Positions 25,503 through 34,499 of a DNA stretch of 64,000 nt are shown piece after piece. Under the pieces are notes generated by a model, which ran no database searches, was not told where the DNA came from, and worked only from the letters and a program-made list of their open reading frames with translations. The stretch comes from an uncultured Prevotellaceae bacterium. Lineage in GTDB: Bacteria > Bacteroidota > Bacteroidia > Bacteroidales > Bacteroidaceae. The translations under genes were made by a program, and so were the position numbers. The number at the start of each line of letters is the position of its first letter. Positions within the stretch are counted from its first letter, which is position 1. The stretch is from assembly GCA_902786665.1 (NCBI GenBank), contig CADADN010000011.1:1-64000 (forward strand), written 5' to 3'.

Positions 25503-27922
25503 AAAACCTTTGCTGCTTTCATATCTCCGCTTTTCGGGGTGGCGGTGAGAGTCACCTTGCCGCCCGTCCGTCCTGCGCGTAGGATGACCATGGCCGAACC
25601 GTTATAAAGGCTGCGGGTGTTGGTGGCGTTGAGTTCGTCGGACACCATGTCACCGTTTGTTACAGCCACGATGCGTGCGTCTCCCTGCACGGAGAATTCC
25701 AGTTGGTCCTGGCAGTTGTAGGCACGCCGTCCCTTGCTGTCGACGGCATGTATTCTGACGTGCATCAGGTCGGTGCCGTCGGCTTGCCAATCGATGTCGT
25801 CGATGTCGTCGGGAGTCAATACCAGGCGCTTTGCCTTGCCGGCGGTCTCTACGCGATGCTTGGCCACCACTTTCCCTCCTTTATAGGCCACCGCCTCTAC
25901 ATATCCGTCGGCATATTCCACATTGTCCCATCTCATCTTGTTCCGGTTTTTCGGGTCGGTGGTGTTGCTGCGCCGCCCTTGGCTCTTCCCGTTGACAAAC
26001 AGTTCCACCTCGTCGGTATTGGAATAGGCGTAGATGGTCAGTTTTTTGCCGGGCACGCGGTTCCAGTGGTCGCTCAAGCGCTCGCCACCAAACTTGATGC
26101 CGTTCCATTCGGTGTCATCCGCTATATTGTCCACGATGCCGACGTGCACCACCGGTTCCTCCTCCTTGAACATACTGCGCAGGAAGTATGCCATAGGCTT
26201 GGGTTCCAAGGAGATGTCGAAGACACCGTCGCTCCATCCCTTCGTCGGCCATCCCTTCGACTCACCCAGGTAGTCTATCATTCCCCAGTAGGCCAGTCCG
26301 ATAACCTTCGAGAGGTCCATCTCGTAAAAATTTGGTCCCATCATCGTCAGGTTGGCCTCGCTTTGGTAGAAAATCATCCATGGGAACCTCCGTCCGTCAC
26401 CAGGGAAGTACATGTAGCGGTAGTTGTATGCCGCGATGTCGGTTTCCTTTGCCAGCGGTGCTGGCAGGGAGTCGGTTTGCAGGTCGCGTCCTCTTGGGTG
26501 CATGGCTACGGTCACCAGTCGTGTGGTGTCGTAGCGGTGCAACAGTTCCTTCTGCAAGCGGTAGGGTGTTACTCCCCAGTCATTGTAGGGGAGGTTGGCG
26601 TAGGTCTGCAGTTCGTTGCCAAGGCTCCACAGCACGACGGAGGGGTGGTTGCGGTCGCGCTTGATGAATTCCGGCACGTCGTTCTGCCATTGTTCCGTCC
26701 ATTCCTTCCTTCCTCCTGTAAACTGCGTGAGCCACTTGTCATAGAGCTCATCCACGACGAGTATGCCGTTTTCGTCGCAGAGGTTGAGGAAGTCCTCGCT
26801 ATAGGGGTTGTGCGAGGTGCGCACATGGTTGAATCCCCATTCCTTGAGCAATTTCAGTCGTTTCTCTATGGCCCGTGGGTAGGCTGCCGACCCGAGTGCG
26901 CCGAGGCTGTGGTGGTTGGCGATGCCTTTCCATATCACCTTCTTGCCATTGAGTTTGAAGCCGAACTCGGGTGAGAACTCTATGGTGCGCACGCCGAATC
27001 GTGTTTCCACGCGGTCGGCCACCTTGCCGTTCTCGTCGCACAGTTCCACGGTCAGTTGGTAGAGGTATGGCGATTCGCAACTCCAGAGGTGAGGTTGGTC
27101 AAGGTGTATGTCGTCGAGTCGGTATTCATAGACCTTCATCTTGCGGTTCCACGCAATGTCGGAAGTATGGTCGGCCACCACCTGTCCCCCCTTGTCCTTG
27201 ACGATGGCTCGCACCTTGAGGTGCTCTGTGCGCAGGTAGCATGCTATTTCCGCTTGTATGGCCACTGTGGCCTGGCTTTCACTCACTTGTGGCGTGGTGA
27301 TGTAGAGCGGGTGCCTGGGGAGGAATAGTTCGCGGTCGGTGACGATGAGTTTGACATCCCTGAAGAGTCCCCCGCCCGTGTACCATCTTGAGTTGAGTGG
27401 CTCTTGCGTGTTGGCTTTCACGGCGATGACGTTGTCCTCCCCGTATTTGAGTTTTTTGCTCAGGTCGATGTCGAATCCGAGGTATCCATAGTCTGTTCCT
27501 CCCACCCGTTCTCCGTTGAGGTAGACATCACCGACATACATGATGCCTTGGAAGTCGATGATGACACGTCGGTTTTTCCATGCTTCCTCAGGCCGGATGG
27601 TTTTCACATACCACCCAATGCCCATCTCCTTGAACCCTCTCGCACTGAGTCGGCTTTTGAAGTTGCTTGCTTGGTCGCTGTTGTCGCCTTGCTCGTCATT
27701 GCCGGGTGCCACCCACGGCTGTTCTATCTGGTAGTCGTGTGGCAGGTCGACAGTACGCCATCCATTGCTTTCTTGTGGCGGGTTGGCGGTGGTAGGCACG
27801 GTGGTGATGTCTCCAGCGTGGAACATCCACCCGAAATTCATGTTGATGGTCTCTCTCTCCGTGGGTGCGGCGAAGGAGCAGATGGTTGCCGCAAGTGCGA
27901 CGATGGTGGTGATGGCTCTCAT
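25484..27922 (-). CDS. Secreted glycoside hydrolase family 2 enzyme
   Basis: An 812-residue enzyme, signal peptide (ITTIVALAATICSFA) followed by the GH2 order: sugar-binding jelly roll, immunoglobulin-like domain, TIM barrel and C-terminal beta domains (a DUF4982-like domain near 620-690). The acid/base Glu lies in NHPSVVLWSLGNELQT near residue 434; YQSEAN near 521 is the likely nucleophile site. Activity is beta-galactosidase or beta-glucuronidase-like, not decidable by eye. It is downstream of the GH106 gene across a 160-bp repeat-filled gap and has no recognisable promoter of its own. Confidence 0.92.
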   Translation of the reverse strand: MRAITTIVALAATICSFAAPTERETINMNFGWMFHAGDITTVPTTANPPQESNGWRTVDLPHDYQIEQPWVAPGNDEQGDNSDQASNFKSRLSARGFKEMGIGWYVKTIRPEEAWKNRRVIIDFQGIMYVGDVYLNGERVGGTDYGYLGFDIDLSKKLKYGEDNVIAVKANTQEPLNSRWYTGGGLFRDVKLIVTDRELFLPRHPLYITTPQVSESQATVAIQAEIACYLRTEHLKVRAIVKDKGGQVVADHTSDIAWNRKMKVYEYRLDDIHLDQPHLWSCESPYLYQLTVELCDENGKVADRVETRFGVRTIEFSPEFGFKLNGKKVIWKGIANHHSLGALGSAAYPRAIEKRLKLLKEWGFNHVRTSHNPYSEDFLNLCDENGILVVDELYDKWLTQFTGGRKEWTEQWQNDVPEFIKRDRNHPSVVLWSLGNELQTYANLPYNDWGVTPYRLQKELLHRYDTTRLVTVAMHPRGRDLQTDSLPAPLAKETDIAAYNYRYMYFPGDGRRFPWMIFYQSEANLTMMGPNFYEMDLSKVIGLAYWGMIDYLGESKGWPTKGWSDGVFDISLEPKPMAYFLRSMFKEEEPVVHVGIVDNIADDTEWNGIKFGGERLSDHWNRVPGKKLTIYAYSNTDEVELFVNGKSQGRRSNTTDPKNRNKMRWDNVEYADGYVEAVAYKGGKVVAKHRVETAGKAKRLVLTPDDIDDIDWQADGTDLMHVRIHAVDSKGRRAYNCQDQLEFSVQGDARIVAVTNGDMVSDELNATNTRSLYNGSAMVILRAGRTGGKVTLTATPKSGDMKAAKVLLKIED

Positions 27923-27930
27923 ATTTTTTG

Positions 27931-28048
27931 GAATTGTCGGAGTAATCGGAGTGATCGGAGTGATCGGAGTGGTCGGAGTGATCGGAGTGATCGGAGTGAT
28001 CGGAGTGATCGGAGTAATCGGAATTGTCGGAGTAATCGGAGTATTGTC
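27931..28048. repeat. 9-bp GATCGGAGT tandem array
   Basis: About 13 copies of a 9-bp unit (GTGATCGGA phase) with AATTGTCGG variants at both edges, filling the gap between the GH106 and GH2 genes. Confidence 0.92.
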
Positions 28049-28082
28049 TTTAACTTCTAGCGAAGCGATAACTTCTTAATCT

Positions 28083-30800
28083 TCAATATTGCAAGAGTTT
28101 CACTTCCGAGTTGAGACCGCTGGGCATGGGTTCCCATCCCTCGTATGTGGTTTTTTGGTAGTTGAGGTCCACCACGTTGATTTCCTCCATGATGCGCCAT
28201 TTCTCGCCTTTGCGGTCCATATCGGCTATTCGGTTGGCCGGGAGGTTGGTGACCTCGATGCGCAAGTCGTTCTTTCCTTCGTGCAGGCGATTGCCCAAGT
28301 CGAGTGTGAAGGGCACGCTCCATGCGCAGCCCGCATATTCGCCGTTGACATAGACACGTGCACTCTCGCGTACGTCGCCAAGGTCGATGGCCCATCGTTT
28401 CAACGCTTGTTCCTTGTTGAGTTTGACGGTGGTGGTGTAACATCCCGTACCCATGGTGATTCTCACATTGTCGTCATAGAGTTTCTCCCACGTCTGTAGG
28501 TGTTCGAGGAAGAAGGTCTTGTCCACCAAAGGTGCCGACTCCCTGAACGACAGTTGCCAGGGGTGTCTTGTGAGGTCGATGGTGTCGGTAGGAGTCGGTG
28601 TCTTGTCGAGCGTGGTGCCGGGCTTGGTGGTGATGGGCCTGTTGAAGGTTTGCAGAATCATCGACTCGCCCGAGCGAAGGTTGAGGAACACCTCGTTGCC
28701 CCGCACTTTGGCAGCGAGGATGTCGCCATTGAGAGGGTTGTACCATGCAGCGTCTTTCATATCGACGGCGAGCCTCACCCATCCCTCCTTGTCGTCGGGA
28801 GTGAGGTTGGCGATGAAATAATGATGCCCGTCGTCGTTGGTGCGCCTGATGGCCCGCAAGCCAAGGCGCTCGCGCATCTCTTCCGGTTGTGCGGCTTGTC
28901 TCATCTTCGTGGCGTCGATGCCGTGGATGATGGTGACCCCTTGACTCTCGAGAGTTTCCAGATGTCGTCTCAGTGCGTCGGTCATGCGCCCCGTCCCGGG
29001 TATGATGAGTCCTTTGTATCGCGTCCCGGCGGCGGTTTGCAGCATGCCGTCTTTGTATGTGGTTTCCATCATGATGCGCTCGCTGATGTAGTCGCAGTCG
29101 TAACCGAGGCTGTCGATTTCGAGGATGCTGCGTATGAACTCAGGTGCTTTCTCCTCCATCTTGTGGATGTCGAAGGCCATGAGCAGGCTTCCCGTGCCTT
29201 TCCCGTGCCTTTTCGCCCACATGTCGCGCAGCGGGACGAGTACGAGGAAGTCGTTGTCGGGCTTCCCCATCTGTAGGAATGACTGGCATCGCTCGATGTA
29301 CTGCATTAGGTAGGGCGCGTCGTGCCAGATGCTGTTGTTGGGACTCATGTCCACGCTGGCATAGAAGCGCCATCCCGGCCATTTCGCTTCCTTCGGGCTG
29401 TAGCATGCGCCGTGGAAGAAGGCATGGTTGACGCCGCAGGTGAACATCAGGTCGAGGTCGGGCTTCATCTGTGAGAGCGATGTGCGGAAATGCTCTGTGA
29501 GCCATGTGAAGGTCTCGCTGCTCACCAATGGCTTGCCTGTGATGTGTGCTGCCGATGAGGCGTATTTGAGCATGGAGACATCGCTGTAGTTCGGTCGTGT
29601 GAAGCCGGGGTCTTTTCGTAGCCCCTTGATGTTGAATTCGGAAAGTCCGAAGCCTTCTATCTCTGGCACGTCGACGGAGGCGTAGACATCGATGAGGCTT
29701 GCCGGCGAGCCGTGTGCCTGGTTGCGGGTGGTGGCGCCGTGGGAGTGCGCCCATGCCGTCCATTGTTGTGAAAAGTTCTCCAACAGTAGGTCGCTGAGTG
29801 TCTCGCGGTAGTCGGAGAGCACGTCCTTGTCTTTCTCGTTGTTGTCAAGTTCGATGCCGAGGAGTGCGGGGAAGTGTTTCTCCAACTCATACCCCCTGCG
29901 TGCCTTGAATTCCTCAAGCAGCGTCGGCGTCCAGTTGGCGCCATACACCTCGTAGGAGTCGTTGAAGAACTGGTGGGGGTAAGCGACGCCGCTGGAAGCG
30001 AAAGCCTGGTCGAATCGCTCAAGGTAGTGCTTCACGGCGTTCTTGTCGAAATGGTCGATGACGTATCCTGCCCCCCCTGGTGCTGCGCGCTTCACTTGCT
30101 GGCGAGTGCGGCTTTCATATTGGGCTACAATCAGCCACTTGCCGGGGAGGCGCAGCATCTCCAGTTGCCCGTCTTTCATGTTACCTGTGACTTCGACACA
30201 TCTGCCCTTGTAGCTTTGCACCTGGATGGGGTGTGCCATCACGTGTTTCAGTTTGGCGTATGGCTTCTCCTTCTCATCCTTGATGCTGAGGTCGATGGTA
30301 TAGGGGTTCTCTGTGACCTGGTCCACCACGATGGTGTCCACCACGAAGAGCACCTTGCAAGCGGCTTCCTCTATCGGGACGAGTGGACCGCCAAAGGGCC
30401 AGCCAGTACCGGTGTTCATGTCCACAAGGATGTTGTCTTTTTCACCTTCGCTTTCCACCGTGCCGAGCATGGTCATCCATTCGGGCGAGAGGAAGTTGAT
30501 GGCGTTGGCGGCATTGCCTTGCACGCCGTAGATGGGCGTGATTTCCACGGAGCCGATGCCTGCGTCGGAATATTGGCGCATCAGCCATTGGATGTTTTTC
30601 TGGTCGACGGCAGAACCGGGCCACCACCATCGTAGGCCGGCTTTGGCTTCAGGCTGGGGTGCGGGCCATTTCAACTGGGCATTCATGGTCAATGCCATCG
30701 TCAAGAATATCAGGAAAAATGACGCTTTTTTGCTTATAATGTTCACGTTCGGCCTATTGCAAGCAAGCTTGCCAGGCACTCTCTTAATCACATTTTTCAT
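28083..30800 (-). CDS. Secreted GH106-type glycoside hydrolase (alpha-L-rhamnosidase)
   Basis: A 905-residue protein with a signal peptide (FFLIFLTMALTMNAQ) and the GH106 entry sequence GLRWWWPGSAVDQKNIQWLM followed by GIGSVEITPIYG. The remaining length fits a GH106 TIM barrel (to about 600) with C-terminal beta domains, including a jelly-roll near 745-890 with WAIDLGDVRESARVYVNGEYAG. GH106 enzymes release alpha-L-rhamnose from rhamnogalacturonan and related glycans. It is the upstream partner of the GH2 enzyme. There is no SusC/SusD pair in view. Confidence 0.8.
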   Translation of the reverse strand: MKNVIKRVPGKLACNRPNVNIISKKASFFLIFLTMALTMNAQLKWPAPQPEAKAGLRWWWPGSAVDQKNIQWLMRQYSDAGIGSVEITPIYGVQGNAANAINFLSPEWMTMLGTVESEGEKDNILVDMNTGTGWPFGGPLVPIEEAACKVLFVVDTIVVDQVTENPYTIDLSIKDEKEKPYAKLKHVMAHPIQVQSYKGRCVEVTGNMKDGQLEMLRLPGKWLIVAQYESRTRQQVKRAAPGGAGYVIDHFDKNAVKHYLERFDQAFASSGVAYPHQFFNDSYEVYGANWTPTLLEEFKARRGYELEKHFPALLGIELDNNEKDKDVLSDYRETLSDLLLENFSQQWTAWAHSHGATTRNQAHGSPASLIDVYASVDVPEIEGFGLSEFNIKGLRKDPGFTRPNYSDVSMLKYASSAAHITGKPLVSSETFTWLTEHFRTSLSQMKPDLDLMFTCGVNHAFFHGACYSPKEAKWPGWRFYASVDMSPNNSIWHDAPYLMQYIERCQSFLQMGKPDNDFLVLVPLRDMWAKRHGKGTGSLLMAFDIHKMEEKAPEFIRSILEIDSLGYDCDYISERIMMETTYKDGMLQTAAGTRYKGLIIPGTGRMTDALRRHLETLESQGVTIIHGIDATKMRQAAQPEEMRERLGLRAIRRTNDDGHHYFIANLTPDDKEGWVRLAVDMKDAAWYNPLNGDILAAKVRGNEVFLNLRSGESMILQTFNRPITTKPGTTLDKTPTPTDTIDLTRHPWQLSFRESAPLVDKTFFLEHLQTWEKLYDDNVRITMGTGCYTTTVKLNKEQALKRWAIDLGDVRESARVYVNGEYAGCAWSVPFTLDLGNRLHEGKNDLRIEVTNLPANRIADMDRKGEKWRIMEEINVVDLNYQKTTYEGWEPMPSGLNSEVKLLQY

Positions 30801-30854
30801 ATCAGGTTAGTTGTGTTCCCGCAAGTGGGAGAATTGATTTTCTTTGCTTCAAAA

Positions 30855-30863
30855 GCAAAGTTA
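30855..30863 (-). promoter_or_regulatory. -7 promoter element of the GH106-GH2 pair
   Basis: On the minus strand this reads TAACTTTGC, 54 bp upstream of the GH106 start. No TTTG at ideal spacing was found. Confidence 0.6.
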
Positions 30864-30965
30864 CGTCATTTTTTTCAAATAAGCAACTTTCAGCATGGCA
30901 ATGGCAGGTATTCTGCATTTTTTTAAGGCGTTTTATCATTTTTCAAGGAAACTCCCCAAACTCCT

Positions 30966-31117
30966 GGCTCCGTAGGACATTCCATTCAAAAGTGACTAAC
31001 AAGAAGGTCCTACGGAGCCTTTCGTCTACAAATCCTTATGCCTCTATAGGGCGACTGTGGGTATCTTGATACCCAAGGCGTTGCCTTGGGCTATGTGCTT
31101 GTTGGCCTTTCAGGCCA
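30966..31117. repeat. Inverted repeat and three consecutive hairpins
   Basis: GGCTCCGTAGGAC at 30966-30978 is repeated inverted at 31007-31019 (13 bp perfect, 28-bp spacer). Three short hairpins follow: 31059-31074 (GGGTATC/GATACCC), 31072-31090 (CCCAAGGC/GCCTTGGG) and 31103-31117 (TGGCCT/AGGCCA). No gene is convincing in 30801-31307. Confidence 0.7.
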
Positions 31118-31252
31118 CCCTGCGGATATATGTGGTTCATCTTTTTTTTATATCCCGAATAAACGAATTGCAGAAATATCAGTCTTACTTTATGAGTGGT
31201 GACTCGCGGAAAAGTTACACACTGACAAGAAAAGTTTATTTATGTTTAATAA

Positions 31253-31285
31253 TTTGGCTTGGAGCTTATTATTCCTTACATTTGC
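31253..31285 (+). promoter_or_regulatory. Promoter of the 214-residue exported protein gene
   Basis: TTTG at 31253-31256, 20 bp, then TACATTTGC at 31277-31285: close to the Bacteroidetes consensus, 22 bp upstream of the ATG. Confidence 0.78.
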
Positions 31286-31307
31286 ACATAAAAACCCAAA
31301 AAAGTAG

Positions 31308-31952
31308 ATGAAAACGTTGATTCAAAGATATGTGTTGGCCACGCTCTTGATGGTGCTGGCCTGTGGCGCTTATGGCCAGAAGAAGACATTGTTGGCTACC
31401 ATGTATCACAAGAACAAGACTGCTACGGTGACCCTCACCGATGGCAGGGTGATCAAGGCACCCGACGCCAACGTGTTCCTGAAGAATGGTGCATTGCTCT
31501 ATTTCCAAGGCAACACGGTGAAGGAGGCCAATATGGATATCATCCTCGGCGTGGAGTTTGATGACAAAAGGTTCATCAACATTGAAAACCGCCTGGCCTA
31601 TTTCGTGGATTCCATCAAGGGTAATAGCCTGTATTGTGTGGAAATCATCGATATGGATGCTTTTGAGCGCAACTTGAAGAATAATGTCAACTACACCTTC
31701 ATCGACTTGCAGAGCGACCACTTGGACACCTTCACCAACGACTTGAACACGGAGGAGGATTATGTGTTTCCCGTCAATCGTGAGTTCTTTTATCTTCTTG
31801 ATGGCAAATTTGTTCAAGCCGATGCCCGCGAACTCTACCGTGTGCTCAACAAGGAGCGTTACCGCATCTTGAAGACGATAACTAATGTGCCAGACTTCGA
31901 CTGGTTGAAGCCAGAGTGCCTGATGCGCTTGCTGGGGCTGATATCTAAATGA
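31308..31952 (+). CDS. Exported protein of unknown function
   Basis: A 214-residue protein with a signal peptide (residues 1-23, ending ACGAYGQ) and a mature domain rich in beta strands. I recognise no family. The opening KNKTATVTLTDGRVIKAPDANVFLKNGALLYF looks like a small beta-barrel, and later parts alternate charged helices (DAFERNLKNN, ARELYRVLNKERYRILKTI). No metal site or repeats are visible. It is monocistronic with a strong promoter; a tandem-repeat block follows its stop at once. Confidence 0.75.
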   Translation: MKTLIQRYVLATLLMVLACGAYGQKKTLLATMYHKNKTATVTLTDGRVIKAPDANVFLKNGALLYFQGNTVKEANMDIILGVEFDDKRFINIENRLAYFVDSIKGNSLYCVEIIDMDAFERNLKNNVNYTFIDLQSDHLDTFTNDLNTEEDYVFPVNREFFYLLDGKFVQADARELYRVLNKERYRILKTITNVPDFDWLKPECLMRLLGLISK

Positions 31953-31953
31953 G

Positions 31954-32062
31954 TCTCAGGAGTTAAAGGGGAGTTAAAGAGGAGTTAAAAGGGAGTTAAA
32001 GAGGAGTTAAAAAGGAGTTAAAGAGGAGTTAAAGAGGAGTTAAAGGGACATATGTTCACTTG
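31954..32062 (-). repeat. TTTAACTCC tandem array, inverted copy
   Basis: Read on the minus strand it begins AAGTGAACATATGTCCC, carries about eight TTTAACTCC units and ends CCCCTTTAACTCCTGA, the same head and tail as the array at 23153. It abuts the stop of the upstream gene. Confidence 0.85.
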
Positions 32063-32140
32063 CTCGCTTTGTTCTATTGTTTCCTTTGCTCGCTTTGTTC
32101 TATTGTTCGCTTTGCTCGCTTTGTGTGCTTTGTGCGCTTT
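32060..32140. repeat. GCTCGCTTTGTTCTATTGTT direct repeats
   Basis: Two to three copies of a roughly 27-bp unit ending in degenerate GCTTTGTGC steps. The rest of 32141-32243 shows nothing recognisable. Confidence 0.6.
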
Positions 32141-32243
32141 AGCTCCCATTGCCATTATTTTTGGTCGCTCCGTTCTTTGTAGGTGGCGGCTGTGCCGCCA
32201 CTCCTGGTAGTAGCGGCAAAGCCTTTTTGTGTCGTGATAAATC

Positions 32244-33020
32244 TCAATATATAGTTCGTTTTTCGTTTCCTCGTTCCCAGATGGTGCGGCGGTCGGCGGC
32301 GGCGAGTCCTCCGATGACGTGTGGGGGAGGGGAGGTGCGTAGGTTGGTGCGCGCTCCTGTCGGCATGTGGATGTTGGCGGTGCGCTCGTGTTCGGCCATC
32401 AGTTCCTCGATTTTTGCATTGCGACCTTTGATTTCGCCTTCGTGGTTGGCGGCGGCGATGTCGCGGTCGTAGTGGAGGGAGTGCAGAAGGGCCTTGATGG
32501 TGTCTTTTCGCAGTTTGCCTTTTTCGATGTCTTCAAGGAGGGAGGTGGCCAGAAGGGTGATGGCTTGGATGTCGGAGTCATCCATGCCGGAGAGACCCTG
32601 GCAGACCTTGGTGGCGAGGCTGGCAAGTGAGGGGGCTTCAGAGGGCTTCTCCGAGGGAGATGGCAGCGGCGCAGCCGCTGCCTGCGGAGAACGGGCAGGA
32701 ACGGAGGGGGCTTCAGAGGGCTTCTCCGAGGGAGATTGCAGCGGCGCAGCCGCAGCTTGCGGAGAACGGGCAGGAACGGAGGGGGCTTCAGAGGGCTTCT
32801 CCGAGGGAGATGGCAGCGGCGCAGCCGCTGCCTGCGGAGAACGGGCAGGGACGGAGGGGGCTTCAGAGGACTTCTCCGAGGGAGATTGCTGCGGCGCAGC
32901 CGCTGCCTGCGGAGAACGGTCAGGGACGGAGGGGGATTCAGAGGGTTTTTCGGACTTTTCGGACTTTTCGATGTTTTCAGCTTCTTTCGCTTTTTCCTTT
33001 TTTTCGTTTTTTTCTTTCAT
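32244..33020 (-). CDS. Repeat-containing protein of unknown function
   Basis: A 258-residue protein, unrecognised. The N-terminus is Lys/Glu-rich (KEKNEKKEKAKEAENIEK), then come four to five 25-residue repeats of the type SEAPSVPARSPQAAAAPLPS (residues about 30-128), then a helical domain (about 130-225) with GMDDSDIQAITLLATSLLEDIEKGKL. There is no signal peptide or membrane helix, so a cytoplasmic protein with a long Pro/Ala spacer is likely. A -7 promoter element lies just upstream on the same strand, which supports it being expressed. Confidence 0.65.
   Translation of the reverse strand: MKEKNEKKEKAKEAENIEKSEKSEKPSESPSVPDRSPQAAAAPQQSPSEKSSEAPSVPARSPQAAAAPLPSPSEKPSEAPSVPARSPQAAAAPLQSPSEKPSEAPSVPARSPQAAAAPLPSPSEKPSEAPSLASLATKVCQGLSGMDDSDIQAITLLATSLLEDIEKGKLRKDTIKALLHSLHYDRDIAAANHEGEIKGRNAKIEELMAEHERTANIHMPTGARTNLRTSPPPHVIGGLAAADRRTIWERGNEKRTIY
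32634..32945 (-). repeat. 75-bp in-frame tandem repeats
   Basis: Four near-identical 75-bp units encoding the Pro/Ala repeats of the overlapping gene, with a few substitutions in the outermost copy. The length keeps the frame, so copy number can change without a frameshift. Confidence 0.88.
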
Positions 33021-33044
33021 GGTGGATTGTTTTTTGATTCGTCT

Positions 33045-33053
33045 GCAAAGGTA
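33045..33053 (-). promoter_or_regulatory. -7 promoter element of the repeat-protein gene
   Basis: On the minus strand this reads TACCTTTGC, a match to TAnnTTTGC, 24 bp upstream of the ATG at 33020. Confidence 0.6.
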
Positions 33054-33329
33054 ATGGGGGAAGGAGAGCGAATGGTGTCATTTTGCCATGAACAATGCTT
33101 GGATGTTGTTTTTCGGGCGGGCACCGTTTGTGGCACTATCGGTGTGTTTTTGTTCGTCAACTACGTCTTTTTCGTCATTTTGAACCGTTTCCGGGGGTAG
33201 CGACACGCTCTTGCCCTTGTTTTGGGAATGATTTTTCATATGATTGAATCACAGGGTTTTACGCTTTTGTGACATACACTTTTCACGCTTTTTTGCTTCA
33301 AAAACTTGCAATCGCCCCTCCGATGCTTG

Positions 33330-33338
33330 TATCTTTGC
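33330..33338 (+). promoter_or_regulatory. -7 promoter element of the 151-residue protein gene
   Basis: TATCTTTGC, with TTG at 33306-33308 about 21 bp upstream. The region 33054-33446 otherwise holds only a short inverted CCGAATTAGAGAA-type unit near 33398-33414. Confidence 0.6.
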
Positions 33339-33446
33339 GCCGACATGGAGAAAACCAATGTCGGGATATAATCCTCCCCTATAAATTTCTGTATTTCTCT
33401 AATTCGGGATAAAACCAAGCTAATAATATTCTAATTCAGGATTACC

Positions 33447-33902
33447 ATGAAAAAACAAATGAAAAGGACTCGTCGTGCAACATTCGAATACCATGCCGAC
33501 CGTAGCCGTGAATTGCTGAAGGTATTCAATGAAGAGTTGGGCTTTTCTCACTACGACAGCGTATTGGATGTGGTGCAGCGTGTGGTCAACCGCCCCTCGT
33601 CGCGCTTCTGGGTGAGTGAGGAACGTGCGTGTCGCATCGTCTCCTCCATGTGCCGCCGCCCCCTGCCCTCCAAGTGTCATCCTTTGAGGCGTGAGATGTT
33701 TGAGGAGATTCACCGCCGCAGCATGCATCTGTGGGGCATGCACCCCAACTGGTCTTTGAAGCGGTGTGTTTACTATGTGGTCAACCACGAGGCTCCGAAG
33801 TTCTATCTGGCGGTGGCTACAGCCCACGCCCTCATCTGTCAAGAGCGCAACCGATGCAGAGTGGAAAACATGCTAAAGCTACGGCGCTGGTTGTCGGCGT
33901 AG
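33447..33902 (+). CDS. Basic protein of unknown function
   Basis: A 151-residue, Arg/Lys- and Cys-rich, probably helical protein without signal peptide or membrane helix. It begins KKQMKRTRRATFEYHADRS and has conserved-looking CRRPLPSKCHPLRREMF and HPNWSLKRCVYYVVNHEAPKF segments. I do not recognise a family. Its last 49 bases overlap the start of the rhomboid gene in another frame, so the two are translationally linked and may work together. Confidence 0.7.
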   Translation: MKKQMKRTRRATFEYHADRSRELLKVFNEELGFSHYDSVLDVVQRVVNRPSSRFWVSEERACRIVSSMCRRPLPSKCHPLRREMFEEIHRRSMHLWGMHPNWSLKRCVYYVVNHEAPKFYLAVATAHALICQERNRCRVENMLKLRRWLSA

Positions 33903-34372
33903 CCGTCGTGTCGTTGGCGCTTTTCCGCGCTACAGGCATTGTGTCGTTCCCGTTGGTGGGCATTAGTGACGGTGGCTCGTGTTGGGGCCGCCTCGCCCAT
34001 CCTTTCTTGCACGTCGGTTTGTTGCACGCATTGCTTAACGTCTATGTGTTCTGGCAACTGGTGTTTTTCTTTCCCTTTCGCCTACGCCATTTGCTGCTTG
34101 CCTATCTGGTGGCGGTCACTTGTCCTGCGTCGATAGCCTTGTGGTCGTCATCGTTGTGGCACACCGCTGCCGCCTCACAGGTGGTGGGGCTGTCGGGAGT
34201 CGTCTATGTGCTATTGGGCTGGGTGGTGCCGATGGTGCCACGGCGTGTGCGCTTCTGCCTCTCCGTGGCGGCATGGATGGCTTTCGGTGCCCTTGTGGGC
34301 ACCGTGGCGGTGGGCTTTCATGGGTATTGCTTCCTGGTGGGAGCAGGAGCGAAAATAATTAATAATTTATAA
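33854..34372 (+). CDS. Rhomboid-like intramembrane serine protease
   Basis: A 172-residue membrane protein with five to six hydrophobic helices. The rhomboid pattern is seen: HVGLLHALLNVYVFWQ (His..Asn in helix 2), the catalytic Ser in VVGLSGVVYVLLG and the catalytic His in VGFHGYCFLVGAGA. It is smaller than a typical rhomboid (about 200) but keeps the core. Rhomboids cleave membrane-spanning substrates; the target is unknown. The ATG at 33854 is chosen because earlier in-frame codons run antisense to nothing hydrophobic and overlap the upstream gene further. Confidence 0.78.
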   Translation: MQSGKHAKATALVVGVAVVSLALFRATGIVSFPLVGISDGGSCWGRLAHPFLHVGLLHALLNVYVFWQLVFFFPFRLRHLLLAYLVAVTCPASIALWSSSLWHTAAASQVVGLSGVVYVLLGWVVPMVPRRVRFCLSVAAWMAFGALVGTVAVGFHGYCFLVGAGAKIINNL

Positions 34373-34405
34373 TTAATAATTTTTTTCTCTGGGGGGCAGG
34401 GAAGC

Positions 34406-34490
34406 CCTAGTGCCCCTAGGAAAACTAGGAAGACTAGGAAAACTAGGAAAACTAGGAAGACTAGAAAAAACTAGAGTCCCTAGAAATCCT
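34406..34490. repeat. CTAGGAAAA 9-bp tandem array
   Basis: About seven copies of a 9-bp unit (CTAGGAAAA / CTAGGAAGA) between the converging rhomboid and DUF4236 genes; CCTAG family. Confidence 0.85.
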
Positions 34491-34499
34491 ATGAGGTCA

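Noticed and set aside
27931-28048. Possible CRISPR array
   Set aside because: Nine-bp units in direct contact without spacers, and no cas genes nearby.
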